39,925 bases of DNA from the NCBI GenBank assembly GCA_903845045.1, contig CAIMWA010000216.1, forward strand, positions 1 to 39,925. Direction: 5' to 3'. The notes beneath the pieces were generated by a model. It did not search any database and was not told the origin of the DNA. It worked only from the letters and a program-made list of their open reading frames with translations. Source of the stretch: an uncultured delta proteobacterium. GTDB taxonomy: Bacteria; Myxococcota_A; Polyangia; Polyangiales; Ga0077539. The translations under genes and the position numbers were made by a program. Shown in pieces: positions 9,037 to 18,680 of this stretch; position 1 is the first letter of the stretch; every line of letters begins with the position of its first letter.

Positions 9037-12000
9037 TCAGTCGCGCGGCACGCCGCAGAGGCGACGGGCTTCGAGGAACCGTTCGCTCAAAGAGACGCGA
9101 ACGAGACGGCCTGCGGAGGGGACCTCGTCGATGACCCGTCCCGGCGCCACGCCGGGCGGCGCGAGGGCGGCCACTGCCGCGGGGAGGTCGCCGGTCGCGA
9201 GGAGTGCCACGCGATCGCCGAATTCGAGCGTGGCGCCGTGCACCAGCGCTGCGTCGAAGGGGCGCTTCAGCACCGTGCGCGCGGCCGTGGCGAGCTCCGT
9301 CTGGAGCGTCCGCGGCAGCGTACGGGTGACGGCTCGCGACAGGGCGTCGAGGCGCTCGGGGTCGACGCCGTCGGCACGGAACATGGGCTCGAACTGCCGG
9401 AGCAACGCCGAGAGCGAAAGCGCCAACGCCGCAGGACCGCCGCGCATCGGCACCCCGAGCCCCAGCGCGAGGAGCACCATGGCCCTCGCCGCGGCGAACT
9501 GCGTCGCGATGGAGGCGTGGACGCCCGCCGCCACCAGCACCTGCGGAGGGTGGCGGCTCAAGGGCAACGCGACCGCGGGAAGATCCGCGGTGACGAAGAT
9601 CTCGACGTCGCCGACGCCGAGAACCTTCGCCCAGCGCTCCAGCTCGGACCTCAACGGGTGCGGCTGCGCGCCGAGCGGCTCGGCCTTCGCCGCGACCGCA
9701 TCGAACGGGGCGACGGCGTCCAGCACGGGCGCAGCGCGGACGATGAGTTCGCGAAGGTCCGGCGGCAGCGCCGGCGGAGCGAGGAGGTCGAGGGCTCCCG
9801 CGTTCAGACACTCCGCCCCCGCGCCCGGAACCACACCGTCCGGAGCGAGCGCGCGGAGCTCCTCGGTGGCCACGCCGACGGTGACGGCGGCCGCAGCGAG
9901 CACGCGCTCGGCGTCCTTCGCACCCCGAAGGTGATGCCACGTCGCGAGGCGCCCGAAGGCAGCCTCGTCGTGCACGTTGCGATCGACGCCGGCGCGCACG
10001 TCCTCGGCGCACAAACGCAGCGCCTCGTCGGCCAACGCCTCGTCGGCCAGCACCGTCTTGAAGAGCGTCACGAGCCGCAAGCCGTGCGTCGCACGCTCCG
10101 CCGCCGTCCGCGCGCGCTGAGCGAGGACGCGGCGAACCTCGGCCTCCTTCGACGCGTCGTTGGTGCGCTCGTAGAGCCCGGCGAGGCGCTCCCATGCACG
10201 GGGATCCGTCGCCACGCCCTGAGCGACGCGACGCCACGCCGCCTCCGCGCGCTTCGGGTCTCCGAGACGCTCGTCGAAGAGGTCGCCGAGCTGGAGCAGC
10301 AGCTCGAGCCGCTCGCCTCCGTCCGTCGTCGACTTCGCGAGGCGAATGCGCGCGTCCGCGGACGCCGACCAATCGCTCGCCACGTCGGCGAGGCGCACCT
10401 GGGCTCGAAGCGCCGCGAGGTTCGCCCCGTCGATCTCGGTGACCCCTCGGTACAGCGCCCGCGCGCGGTCGAGGTCGCCGGCCGCTTCGGCCGCCGCAGC
10501 CCCGCGCGTGTAGACCCGCACGGCGTCGGCGTTGGACAGGTCCTGCGCCGCCACGTCGAGAAACGAGGTGACCAACTCGAGTTCGAGAACCGGGTCCGGG
10601 GCGTGCTCGAGCAGGCCCAACGCCAGCCCGAACGAAGGACCGTGCGCCGGGTCGCGCCGCAGGCCCTCGACCACCGCGTCGAGCGCCCGCACCGGATCAC
10701 CGATCTCGTCGCGCCACGCGCACGCCAGCGCATACAGCCGCTCCGAAGCGAGCCCCGGGTCGAACATCTCCTTTGCGCCGAGTTCGCGGAACGTGAGCGC
10801 CGCCGTTCGGTCGCCGCGCGCGTCGGCCACCCGCGCGCTCCCGAGGTACGCGTCGAGCCGGGGGCGCGCCGCGAGGGCGGCGGCAAAGGCCTCGGCCGCG
10901 CGCGCCGGATCGCCGAGCGCCTCGCTGCAGGACGCAGCCCGGACGAGATGCGCGGCGCGTTCAGCAGCGTCCACCGCACGAGCGGCCAGCGCACGGGCCA
11001 GCCGTTCGGTGTGCGCCCAGTCGCGCTCGAGGCGCGCGTCGGCGTCGAGGTCGAGGAGCAAGCGCCGGTCGTGGATGCCCCGGTCGAAGGTCTCCCACCG
11101 AAGCACCCGCGCCGAGTCGCGCGCTGCGTCGTCGGCACGGCGGGCAGCGCGGAACGCCGCATGAACCGCGGTGAGTCGGTCGGCCGGCTCCGTCGCGTCC
11201 GAGGCCACCCGATGAAGCACGCGGAAGAGCGGCTCCCACTGCTCGCGCTCGGCGTAGTGGCGCTCGAGCGCGCGAAGCGCCTCGGCGTGGTGCGGGTCGC
11301 GCTCGAGGATCGCCGCAAAGGACGGGGCCGCCGCGGCGACGTCGTTGCGCAGGCCCAGCTCGATGCGCCCGAGGCGCTCGTACACGGCGACCTTGGCCGA
11401 CGCATCATCGACGCGCTTGAGCCGCTCGAGCAGGCGCTCGGACACCTCGTTCGCGCGGCCCAGCGCGAGGCGCAGCACGGCGTCGGCGTCGGCGAGGAGG
11501 GCATCGCCCGGCGCGACGGCGCGAGCGCGGGCAAGCACCGCGAGGGCCTCGTCGGTCGCTCCGGTGGACGCGAGAACGTCGGCGGCGACGTGCCCCAAGG
11601 CGACCCCGAAGGCGCCGGGCTCGCGACGCTCGACCGCGGACTCGAACCCCGCGCGGAGCACGTCGGAAGCCCTGCCGAGCGCGTATCCCGGCGAGCGCAA
11701 CACAAGCGTAGCCAGGCACGCGTCGGCCCTGGCGGCGCCCCATCGATCCCAGAGCGTGTCCGCCGCCACGACGGGGTCGACCTCGGCCCGGCGCAGCGCA
11801 GCCCGCACCGCCGACACCTGCGCCGCGGCGCCCTCGCCCCGCACCTCGTCGAGCGCCGCCGCCGCATCGACCTCGGAGACGGTGCCGCTCCGCGCGTGCT
11901 GTACCGCGAGCTCCGCCACGGCGAGCTCACCAGGAAGCAGCCGCCGCAATTCGGCGACGTCCATCTCCAACGGTCCGCCTTCGCCGGCGGTCGCGGCGGC

Positions 12001-13809
12001 GAGCAGCAGGAGCGCGGAGCTGCGCGCGCCGTCGTCTCCAGACGAGGCCTCCGCGCGCTCGAGGGACCCCGTAACCGACGCGGGCGCCGTGCGCTCGGCC
12101 CGGTGCGCGGCGAACCAACGGAATGCCGGCTCATCATCGCCCGCACGCGCAATGGCCGCCGCCCCGGTGCCCGAGCTCGACACGAACGTCTCGCCGCACA
12201 CGGCGTACGCCGCGCGCCACTGCGGATCGGGCGGCACCGCTGCGGCATCGAAGGCCGCCGACGCCGCGGCGCCGAGCCCGAAGGCGAGCCACGGATCCGT
12301 GGACTCGCTGACGTTCCGCAGCGCATCGACCTCGGCGGCGACGATGCCCCCGGCGCACGCGGCCAGCCCCGCCCGGGCCGCAGCGGTCTCGCCTTCCAGA
12401 AGCACCGCCGCCGTCGACGGATCCCCCTCGCGAAACGCGCGCCGCGCGGCCGCGACCGCGCCCCAGGACGACGAGTCATCCCGCTCCGCGACAGGCTTCG
12501 CGACGCCGGAGGTCACCGCGGCGAGCGCTCCGCTGACGAGTTCGCAGGCCCCCTCGAGGAGTCCGCCGCCCGCGAGGGAACGGATCCCGGCGACGGCATC
12601 TTCGAGGTCGGTGGTGCTCGCAGCGTTCGCGGCAACCCGGGCCAGGGTCAGCCAAGCTCCGAAATCACCGGCCTCGCCCTTCACAGCGGCGCGCGCCACC
12701 GAAAGAGCGGACGCAGCACCCTGGATCTCCGAGACGCGTGCGCGTGCGAGCTGGATGCCCGCGGCAACCACCGGCGAAGCCACCGAGCCCCAGGACGCCA
12801 GCGAGCTCTCGATGCCGGCGCCGTCACGGCCCGCCGCGGCTTCGAGGAGCGACGCCAACGCCGCGGAAAGGCCCACCGCGCCGCGTGCGACGTCGTGCCA
12901 GACGCCGCGCGCGAGGTCGACGTCGGTGGCGAGCGCCGCGAACGCGTGCGCCCAACGCAGCGCCGCGCGCTCGTCGTCGCCGAGGGAGCCCGCGAGCTCC
13001 TCGGCGAACAGCGCTGCGACGCCCGACACCCGCTCGCGAGCGAGGAGCATCCGCCGCTGCAGCCGGAGTCCGAGCGGGACCTCCGGCGCCAACGCGCGGG
13101 CACGTTCGCACGACTGCTCCGCTCGGGCCCCGTGGCCGAGCACGCCGTCGAGGAGGTCCGCTGCGAACGCATGGCGCCGAGCGGCTTCGGGGAAATCGGC
13201 GGCGAGCGCCGCCTCGGAGAGAAGCAGCTCCGCACGGGCACGCGCTTCGCCCACCGCATCGACTACGTAGGGCGCATCGAGGTCCCCGTCATCGCGACGG
13301 CGGCTGGTTACCGACGCCGCGAGCGCGGCGCCGCGATCGACGTCCACCACCGCATCGACCTCGACGAAGTCGTCGCCGGCTTCGATGGTCATCTCCGCGT
13401 CGTCGTCGGCTTCGACCTCGATCGCGTCGGCGTCGTCCGCATCGTCGCGCGCACCGCTCGTCACGGCGGACGGAGGAGCCAGGCTCGGCGCTTGAAGCCC
13501 GCGAAACAGGAACTCGTCCGGCGGCGCGATGTCGAGCGCCGGCGGCAGGTCGCTGGGCGGCCCCTCGCTCAGGGACCCGAAGAGCGCGTCGATCTCCTCG
13601 TCGCCGAGCGCGAGATCGCCGAAGAGCGACTCGCGCCGCGGAGGCGTCGTCGCCATGGTGGCCGGCACCGGAACCGTCGCGAGCTCGATGTCGTCGATGT
13701 CGAGGGAGAACTCGGGCTCCCGCGGCGGCGGCGGCACCGTGATGCGGTTGTCGGTGTTCGCGCGCGGCGCACGTCGCACCTTCGAGGGACCTTCGTCGTG
13801 CTCAGCCAT
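9037..13809 (-). CDS. Giant TPR protein with degenerate peptidase-like C-terminal domain (paralogue A)
   Basis: This 1590-residue protein has no signal peptide and is probably cytoplasmic. Residues 1-165 are acidic, proline-rich and disordered (SLDIDDIELATVPVP, IEVEADDDAEMTIEAG). Residues about 175-1330 are tandem TPR-like helical hairpins. The last 250 residues form a different domain: GVGDVEIFV, then PQVLVAAGVHASI, then a helix TQFAAARAMVLLALG (about 1436-1450), and finally FGDRVALLATGDLPAAVAAL (1530-1549). The order and the last motif resemble M48-type peptidases (ADRAGLL...D), but the HExxH helix has no His/Glu pair, so the domain is probably not catalytic. The neighbouring gene has the same layout. 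The ATG at 13809 overlaps that gene by 8 bp, implying coupled translation and possibly a joint complex. The family assignment of the C-terminal domain is my inference. Confidence 0.86.
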   Translation of the reverse strand: MAEHDEGPSKVRRAPRANTDNRITVPPPPREPEFSLDIDDIELATVPVPATMATTPPRRESLFGDLALGDEEIDALFGSLSEGPPSDLPPALDIAPPDEFLFRGLQAPSLAPPSAVTSGARDDADDADAIEVEADDDAEMTIEAGDDFVEVDAVVDVDRGAALAASVTSRRRDDGDLDAPYVVDAVGEARARAELLLSEAALAADFPEAARRHAFAADLLDGVLGHGARAEQSCERARALAPEVPLGLRLQRRMLLARERVSGVAALFAEELAGSLGDDERAALRWAHAFAALATDVDLARGVWHDVARGAVGLSAALASLLEAAAGRDGAGIESSLASWGSVASPVVAAGIQLARARVSEIQGAASALSVARAAVKGEAGDFGAWLTLARVAANAASTTDLEDAVAGIRSLAGGGLLEGACELVSGALAAVTSGVAKPVAERDDSSSWGAVAAARRAFREGDPSTAAVLLEGETAAARAGLAACAGGIVAAEVDALRNVSESTDPWLAFGLGAAASAAFDAAAVPPDPQWRAAYAVCGETFVSSSGTGAAAIARAGDDEPAFRWFAAHRAERTAPASVTGSLERAEASSGDDGARSSALLLLAAATAGEGGPLEMDVAELRRLLPGELAVAELAVQHARSGTVSEVDAAAALDEVRGEGAAAQVSAVRAALRRAEVDPVVAADTLWDRWGAARADACLATLVLRSPGYALGRASDVLRAGFESAVERREPGAFGVALGHVAADVLASTGATDEALAVLARARAVAPGDALLADADAVLRLALGRANEVSERLLERLKRVDDASAKVAVYERLGRIELGLRNDVAAAAPSFAAILERDPHHAEALRALERHYAEREQWEPLFRVLHRVASDATEPADRLTAVHAAFRAARRADDAARDSARVLRWETFDRGIHDRRLLLDLDADARLERDWAHTERLARALAARAVDAAERAAHLVRAASCSEALGDPARAAEAFAAALAARPRLDAYLGSARVADARGDRTAALTFRELGAKEMFDPGLASERLYALACAWRDEIGDPVRALDAVVEGLRRDPAHGPSFGLALGLLEHAPDPVLELELVTSFLDVAAQDLSNADAVRVYTRGAAAAEAAGDLDRARALYRGVTEIDGANLAALRAQVRLADVASDWSASADARIRLAKSTTDGGERLELLLQLGDLFDERLGDPKRAEAAWRRVAQGVATDPRAWERLAGLYERTNDASKEAEVRRVLAQRARTAAERATHGLRLVTLFKTVLADEALADEALRLCAEDVRAGVDRNVHDEAAFGRLATWHHLRGAKDAERVLAAAAVTVGVATEELRALAPDGVVPGAGAECLNAGALDLLAPPALPPDLRELIVRAAPVLDAVAPFDAVAAKAEPLGAQPHPLRSELERWAKVLGVGDVEIFVTADLPAVALPLSRHPPQVLVAAGVHASIATQFAAARAMVLLALGLGVPMRGGPAALALSLSALLRQFEPMFRADGVDPERLDALSRAVTRTLPRTLQTELATAARTVLKRPFDAALVHGATLEFGDRVALLATGDLPAAVAALAPPGVAPGRVIDEVPSAGRLVRVSLSERFLEARRLCGVPRD

Positions 13810-16800
13810 GGTCGACCCCGAGTTCGAGTTCGGCGCCGACGAGCGCGTCGCTCGCCGCGAACGTCATGATGTCGCGCACCGCCGGCCCCCACCCCTCGGG
13901 CGTCGCGCCCGCGGCCGTTCCGTCCTCGCGTGCGGCGTCGGCGATGGCCGCGTCGACGGCCCCGGTCATCGCGAGCGCGCTGCGGCGAGCAGTCCATCGC
14001 ATGCCATCCGCCGCGGTCATGAGCTCGTGCAGCACCTCCGCGGCCGGGACCGTGCGCGCGTACTCCGCCACGAGCTTGCGCACGCGACGCGACTGAAGCT
14101 TCGCGACGCTCCGCAGCGCTGCGGCATCGAGGCCCTGCGCAGGCACCGTCACGCCGGCCGTCAGAAGCGACGCGATGAGCCGCAGCTCGAGGCGCCGCCG
14201 CTCGTCGTAGGTCCAGCCCCCGAGCCCGCGAGCGCCGAGGACGAGCTCCATCACCAGCCGGAAGCGATGCCCGGTGTCGCTGTCCAACGCGACCCGCGAA
14301 CCCAGTACGAGCACCAGGGGCTCGTCGGGCAGCACCAGGATCTGCTGCTCTCCGCCGCCGGCATACAGCTCGAATTCGCCGACGCCGCAGGCCGTCGCGA
14401 AGGGAGTCACCGCCGCGCGCATCGCCGATGGCCCGCGCACCCGATCACCGCGGCCGAGACGAAGGGCGTCGAGGGTCATGCTGCGGAACGGGAGGAGCTC
14501 GCGCTCGATGTGCTCGACGACGCTCCCTGCGCGCCCACGGTCGCTCGCCCCGCGAACGCGCAGCTGCGTCGCGGCGTCACGCAGGCTTCCCTTGGACGGA
14601 ACAGGGAGCACCGACGGGCGACCTCCGCCTCCGCACCACGCCCCGAGACGCTCCGCCGCGCGCGCCAACGGAGCGTCGCCAGCGATCACCGCGGCGCCCG
14701 CGAGATCGGCGAGCACCGCCGGAAAGTCACGCACCTGCAGCGCCCGGACACGCATGGCCTCGATGCTCCGACGGGCTGCCGGCGCCGCCTGCTCGTCCGG
14801 CGCGTGGGCCGTCGTCGCCCGGAGCAGCACGACGGACCACGGAAACCGTTCGAGCGCGGCAGCGGCGGCGCGGTACGCACCCGCCGGGTCGCGGCGCCCC
14901 TCGGCATGGATGCCGATGATCCGGAGGTGCGCGGCGATGCGCGCCTCGTCGCTCGCGGCCACTCGGAGCGCCGCCTGGGCGAATCGAAGCGCCGCTTCGT
15001 GGTCCCCGGACGACGTGGCCAGGGCCACGGCCCGGAGCGCGAGCGGCTCGGTCAGCCATCCGAAGCTCTCGAGCGTGCCGAAGACGTCGAGGGCCCCCGC
15101 GTGGTCGGAGAGACGACGCTCGAGGATCTCGGCGGCGCCGAGGAGCGCAGCGCGCCGTTGGCTCTCGGGCGCCGCGGGGACGGAGCCGAGCGCGACCAAC
15201 GCCGTGGCGGCTTCGCGAAGGCGCCCCGACACCGCGTGGATCTCGGCGACCAGCGCCAGCGCGGCCACGTGGGCGGGCTCGTCGCGGAGCACTGCCGTGG
15301 CGCTCTCGAGGGCCCCCTGACGAAGGCCGAGCGCACGTCGAAGCCGCGCCTGGTCCCAGAGCAAGGCCGAGCGGGCATCGGGGGCCGACACAGCATCGAT
15401 GCGACGGCCGACGAGCACCTCGAGCCCGGCCACGTCGCCGCTCGCTTCGAGCAGGCGCCGGAGCAATCGGAACGAGACGTCGCGCCCCGGAGCCCGCTCG
15501 AGCACGGCGCGGAACGAACGCTCCGCACGTGGCGCGTCATCGAGGCGCTGGAGGGCGACGATGCCAGCCTCCTCGAAATACGTCGCTGCGCGGTGGGCAT
15601 CGAGCACCGCGCCGCCCAACGCCTCGCAGGCGGATGCGACGTCGTCCCAGCGTCCGAGGCGCCGGCCGGACACACGCAGAACGTCGAGCGCGCCGAGGTC
15701 CGATGGACGCACCGCCAGCACCGCCCGGGCCTCCGTCATGGCCGCCTCGGAATCGCCGCCGAGGGAATGCCAGTTCGCGGCCTGCGCGAGCCAATCTGTG
15801 CGCGTGGCGGCCTCCGCGATGCCGGCGCGCGCCGCGAGCGCATCGCCGTGAGCCCGCGCGCCCTCGAAGCCGCCCGGCGGAAGCTCGCTGCGAACGACCG
15901 TCGCGAGCGATCCCGCGCCGACACGATCGGCGACGGAGCGGGCTTCGCGCGAGCGCCCGCCTGCCCAGAACCCCGCGAGGGCGGCCTCGAGGAGCGGTGC
16001 CTTCGCGTCGGCATCCTCGAGCTCGGCGACCCGCAGCAGCGCGGCCGGAACCCGCTCGACGGCGTCGCGCCGCACGACGTCCACGAGGCCCTGGACGCGC
16101 GTCGCGGCGGACGCATCGCCTGCCTGGGAGGGCATCGATGCGCCGTCCGCCGCGCGGGCGCGAAGAACTTCGGTCTCCACCGAAGCGCGCGCCGGATCGT
16201 CGGAGGGAAGCGCGGCGGACAGCTCCCGAAGCGCCGTCTGCGCAGCCTCGGATTCGGCACCCGACGCCGCTCCGTGTGCGATCACCGCGACGAGCGCCGC
16301 TGCCGCCGCCGCCGGCGCTCCGCGGGGAGCGATGCGACGCGAGGCCTGCGCCGCACCGGGCGCGTCGTGCTCGACCACGAGGTGCAGAAGCACCTCCTCG
16401 ATCCTCGCGGCGAGGACCTCCGTGTCCCCCTCGGCGTCGAGATCGTCACGCGACAAGAGTCGAAGCCGCAGCTCCGGATCGTCACGCCAGGTGGTCGCCG
16501 CGAGGACGCCGGCCAGCACCGTGGCATCCGCGGGCGCGTGGGACACGGCGCCTTCGAGGGCCCTGCGGCAAAGCTCCGGCGCCCCGAGTTGCTGAAGCCA
16601 GAGCGCTGCGACGACGAGCCAGCGCGCGCCGCCGCTCGCCTCGGCTTCGGCCGCGCGCTCGGCAGTCTCGAGGAGGCCGGCGCCGTCGTGCGCCGAGGCA
16701 CACAGCGTCATGCGCAGCGCCGTCAGATACCGATCGTCGGCGGCGAGCGCGTGCGCGTCGCCCGCCAAGACGCGAGCGCGGCCCTCGTCGCCGGCCGCCC

Positions 16801-18628
16801 ACGCCCACCGCGCTGCCAGCGCGGACCAGCCTCCAGACGCCCCTGAACGATCGAAGGAAGCCCGCGCGGCGCGCTCCGCACAGCGCGAGGCGTTCGCCAA
16901 CGAGCCGGCCGCTGCCCACAACGACGCGGCGGTCTGCATTGGCCACGCCTGGGTCGGGGCCGCATCCGCAAGGCGCTCCGCCGTCGACGCCGCCGCGGCC
17001 ATGGCGCCACCCTCGAGAAGCTCGTCGAAGAGCCGTTCGAGAAGCAGCGCCGCGCGCTCGTCCTCGTCGACGACCTTCGGGAGCAGGGCATCGATGGCGG
17101 CGATGCGCTCTGCCGCGCGCTCGGCACGGGTTCGTCCGTCGTCGCGCTCGGCGGTGCGCCGGAGGAGCGACAAGAGAAGTCGGCGCGAGAGGACGTCCGC
17201 CGGGTCGAGCTCGAGGGCCTCGCGGAGCCGGCGCACGGCGTCGCGCAGGTCGCTGCGCAGGAGCAAGGACGCGAGAGCCCCCGCACGCAGCACCGCTCCA
17301 CGATCGGACGTCGAGCCCGCCGCCGCGGCGAGCCGGTCGTACTGCTCGAGCAGCGTCGTCGCGTCGCCCACGGCGCTCGCCTGCTCGATGAGGGCCGCAC
17401 GCGCCGCGGAGCTCGAGGGATCGCAGCGGAGCGCCTCCCGCAGCGACTCCGCCGCGGCCGTCGACTCTCCCGCGAGGGCCGATCGCTCGGCGCACCGGAA
17501 GTGCAACGCCGCCTGCGCCGCAGGATCACCGTGACCGCGCTCGAGGAGCCACGCGGCATGCACCGCCGACTCCTCGATCTCCCCCGCGAGGTCGCCGAGG
17601 ACCATGGCGGCGACCCGCGTTCGGACGTCGTCGTCGAGGGCGATGGCCTCGGCGATCGCGGCGTGGATCGGCACCGCGGCGTCCGAAGCCTGAAGCCGTA
17701 CCCTCGCGGCCGAGAGACGCAGCCAAGCGCCGATGCGCCCCGCCGCCGCGCGATCGGGAAGGTCCGCGACGCTCGCGCCGACGGAAGGCGCATCGGCCTC
17801 GCCGCGGGCCACCATCGCCGCCAGCGCGGCCCGGGATTCCATCGCCTCCGCGACGTCGGGTCGGCGCCCCGCACGAAGCGCCACGCGCTCCATGCACTCG
17901 TGTGCCCGCCAGCGCGCCGTCGGGATCATCGCGGCTTCACGCAGGCAGTCGAGCGCAGCGTCGACGCCCGAGTCACCGCGGGCCTCGAGCCCCTCGGCGC
18001 GCTCGAAGAGGAGCGCCGCGCGTCGGGCCGGATCGCGCGTCAGGCCGGCGAGGTGCCGAAGCGCTTCGAGGCGCTCGTCGGCATCGGCGCGCGCTGCCGC
18101 GAGCCGCTCGAGGTCGTACCACCCGAGCGCGTGCTCCGCGTCGGACTCCACCGCCGCACGGTACGAAGCGCGCGCGGAGTCGCGATCGGCCGCGTAGTCC
18201 TCGGAGAGCTCCCCGCGCAACGTGAGCGCCTCGGCCCGCTCCACGGCGTTCGGCGCCGACCGCACCTCGGCGTCGAGCAGCTTGCCGAGGTTCGAGAAGC
18301 TCGCGCGCTGCCGGTACAGGCGCACGAGCGCATCGAGCGGAGGGCGGAACGAAGACCGGGCGTTGTACGCCGTCAGATAGCCCCGTGCGGACGCGGGCTG
18401 ATCGCCCACGAGGATCTCCTCGAGCTCCGCGACGGCGTGCAGGAGCGACGCGCGCGACTCCTTCGTGTCGGCGTACCCCGCCTCGGTCCGGAGGACCGCG
18501 AGGACCTCGGACCACGCCCCGGACAGCGTCGGATCGAGCACGTAGGGCAGACGCTCGCTGGGCGCTGCGGGCGCGAGACTCCTCGGGGAAGCGGGATCCG
18601 CTTCGTCGACCTTCGGCTCAGAAGACAT
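13802..18628 (-). CDS. Giant TPR protein with degenerate peptidase-like C-terminal domain (paralogue B)
   Basis: This 1608-residue, mostly alpha-helical protein starts at the ATG at 18628, preceded by an ACGGAG ribosome-binding-like stretch. In-frame upstream codons give arginine-rich non-protein-like sequence. A short disordered head (1-30) is followed by continuous TPR-like repeats (for example AVRRLREALELDPADVLSRR, ERSFRAVLERAPGRDVSFR) to about residue 1350. The C-terminal 200-250 residues parallel paralogue A: GVGEFELYA, PLVLVLGSRV, GHRFRLVMELVLGARGLGG, LVAEYARTVP and WTARRSALAMTGAVDAAI (1545-1562). HExxH is absent. The two proteins probably arose by duplication and may act as a pair. No signal peptide or membrane segment is seen. 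It lies 52 bp after the response regulator gene, with a small hairpin in between, so it may be controlled together with or by that regulator. The biological role is unknown. Confidence 0.86.
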   Translation of the reverse strand: MSSEPKVDEADPASPRSLAPAAPSERLPYVLDPTLSGAWSEVLAVLRTEAGYADTKESRASLLHAVAELEEILVGDQPASARGYLTAYNARSSFRPPLDALVRLYRQRASFSNLGKLLDAEVRSAPNAVERAEALTLRGELSEDYAADRDSARASYRAAVESDAEHALGWYDLERLAAARADADERLEALRHLAGLTRDPARRAALLFERAEGLEARGDSGVDAALDCLREAAMIPTARWRAHECMERVALRAGRRPDVAEAMESRAALAAMVARGEADAPSVGASVADLPDRAAAGRIGAWLRLSAARVRLQASDAAVPIHAAIAEAIALDDDVRTRVAAMVLGDLAGEIEESAVHAAWLLERGHGDPAAQAALHFRCAERSALAGESTAAAESLREALRCDPSSSAARAALIEQASAVGDATTLLEQYDRLAAAAGSTSDRGAVLRAGALASLLLRSDLRDAVRRLREALELDPADVLSRRLLLSLLRRTAERDDGRTRAERAAERIAAIDALLPKVVDEDERAALLLERLFDELLEGGAMAAAASTAERLADAAPTQAWPMQTAASLWAAAGSLANASRCAERAARASFDRSGASGGWSALAARWAWAAGDEGRARVLAGDAHALAADDRYLTALRMTLCASAHDGAGLLETAERAAEAEASGGARWLVVAALWLQQLGAPELCRRALEGAVSHAPADATVLAGVLAATTWRDDPELRLRLLSRDDLDAEGDTEVLAARIEEVLLHLVVEHDAPGAAQASRRIAPRGAPAAAAAALVAVIAHGAASGAESEAAQTALRELSAALPSDDPARASVETEVLRARAADGASMPSQAGDASAATRVQGLVDVVRRDAVERVPAALLRVAELEDADAKAPLLEAALAGFWAGGRSREARSVADRVGAGSLATVVRSELPPGGFEGARAHGDALAARAGIAEAATRTDWLAQAANWHSLGGDSEAAMTEARAVLAVRPSDLGALDVLRVSGRRLGRWDDVASACEALGGAVLDAHRAATYFEEAGIVALQRLDDAPRAERSFRAVLERAPGRDVSFRLLRRLLEASGDVAGLEVLVGRRIDAVSAPDARSALLWDQARLRRALGLRQGALESATAVLRDEPAHVAALALVAEIHAVSGRLREAATALVALGSVPAAPESQRRAALLGAAEILERRLSDHAGALDVFGTLESFGWLTEPLALRAVALATSSGDHEAALRFAQAALRVAASDEARIAAHLRIIGIHAEGRRDPAGAYRAAAAALERFPWSVVLLRATTAHAPDEQAAPAARRSIEAMRVRALQVRDFPAVLADLAGAAVIAGDAPLARAAERLGAWCGGGGRPSVLPVPSKGSLRDAATQLRVRGASDRGRAGSVVEHIERELLPFRSMTLDALRLGRGDRVRGPSAMRAAVTPFATACGVGEFELYAGGGEQQILVLPDEPLVLVLGSRVALDSDTGHRFRLVMELVLGARGLGGWTYDERRRLELRLIASLLTAGVTVPAQGLDAAALRSVAKLQSRRVRKLVAEYARTVPAAEVLHELMTAADGMRWTARRSALAMTGAVDAAIADAAREDGTAAGATPEGWGPAVRDIMTFAASDALVGAELELGVDHG

Positions 18629-18654
18629 GCGGGGCTCCGTGGATACTATGCCGA

Positions 18655-18670
18655 GCGGGGAGACCCCCGC
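18655..18670 (-). other. Small hairpin between the response regulator and TPR genes
   Basis: A perfect 6-bp GC stem (GCGGGG at 18655-18660, CCCCGC at 18665-18670) with a 4-nt loop lies in the 52-bp gap before the TPR paralogue B gene. On the minus strand it is followed by GCATAGTATCC, which contains a -10-like TAGTAT but no good -35 at the right distance. There is no T-tract. It could be a processing site or attenuator, or chance in GC-rich DNA. Confidence 0.3.
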
Positions 18671-18680
18671 CACACCCTTG

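Noticed and set aside
9238..13869. A 1543-residue open frame on the plus strand opposite TPR paralogue A
   Set aside because: Its translation is arginine-, histidine- and glycine-rich without domain motifs, and it mirrors the codon positions of the TPR gene on the other strand. Such long antisense frames are expected at this GC content.
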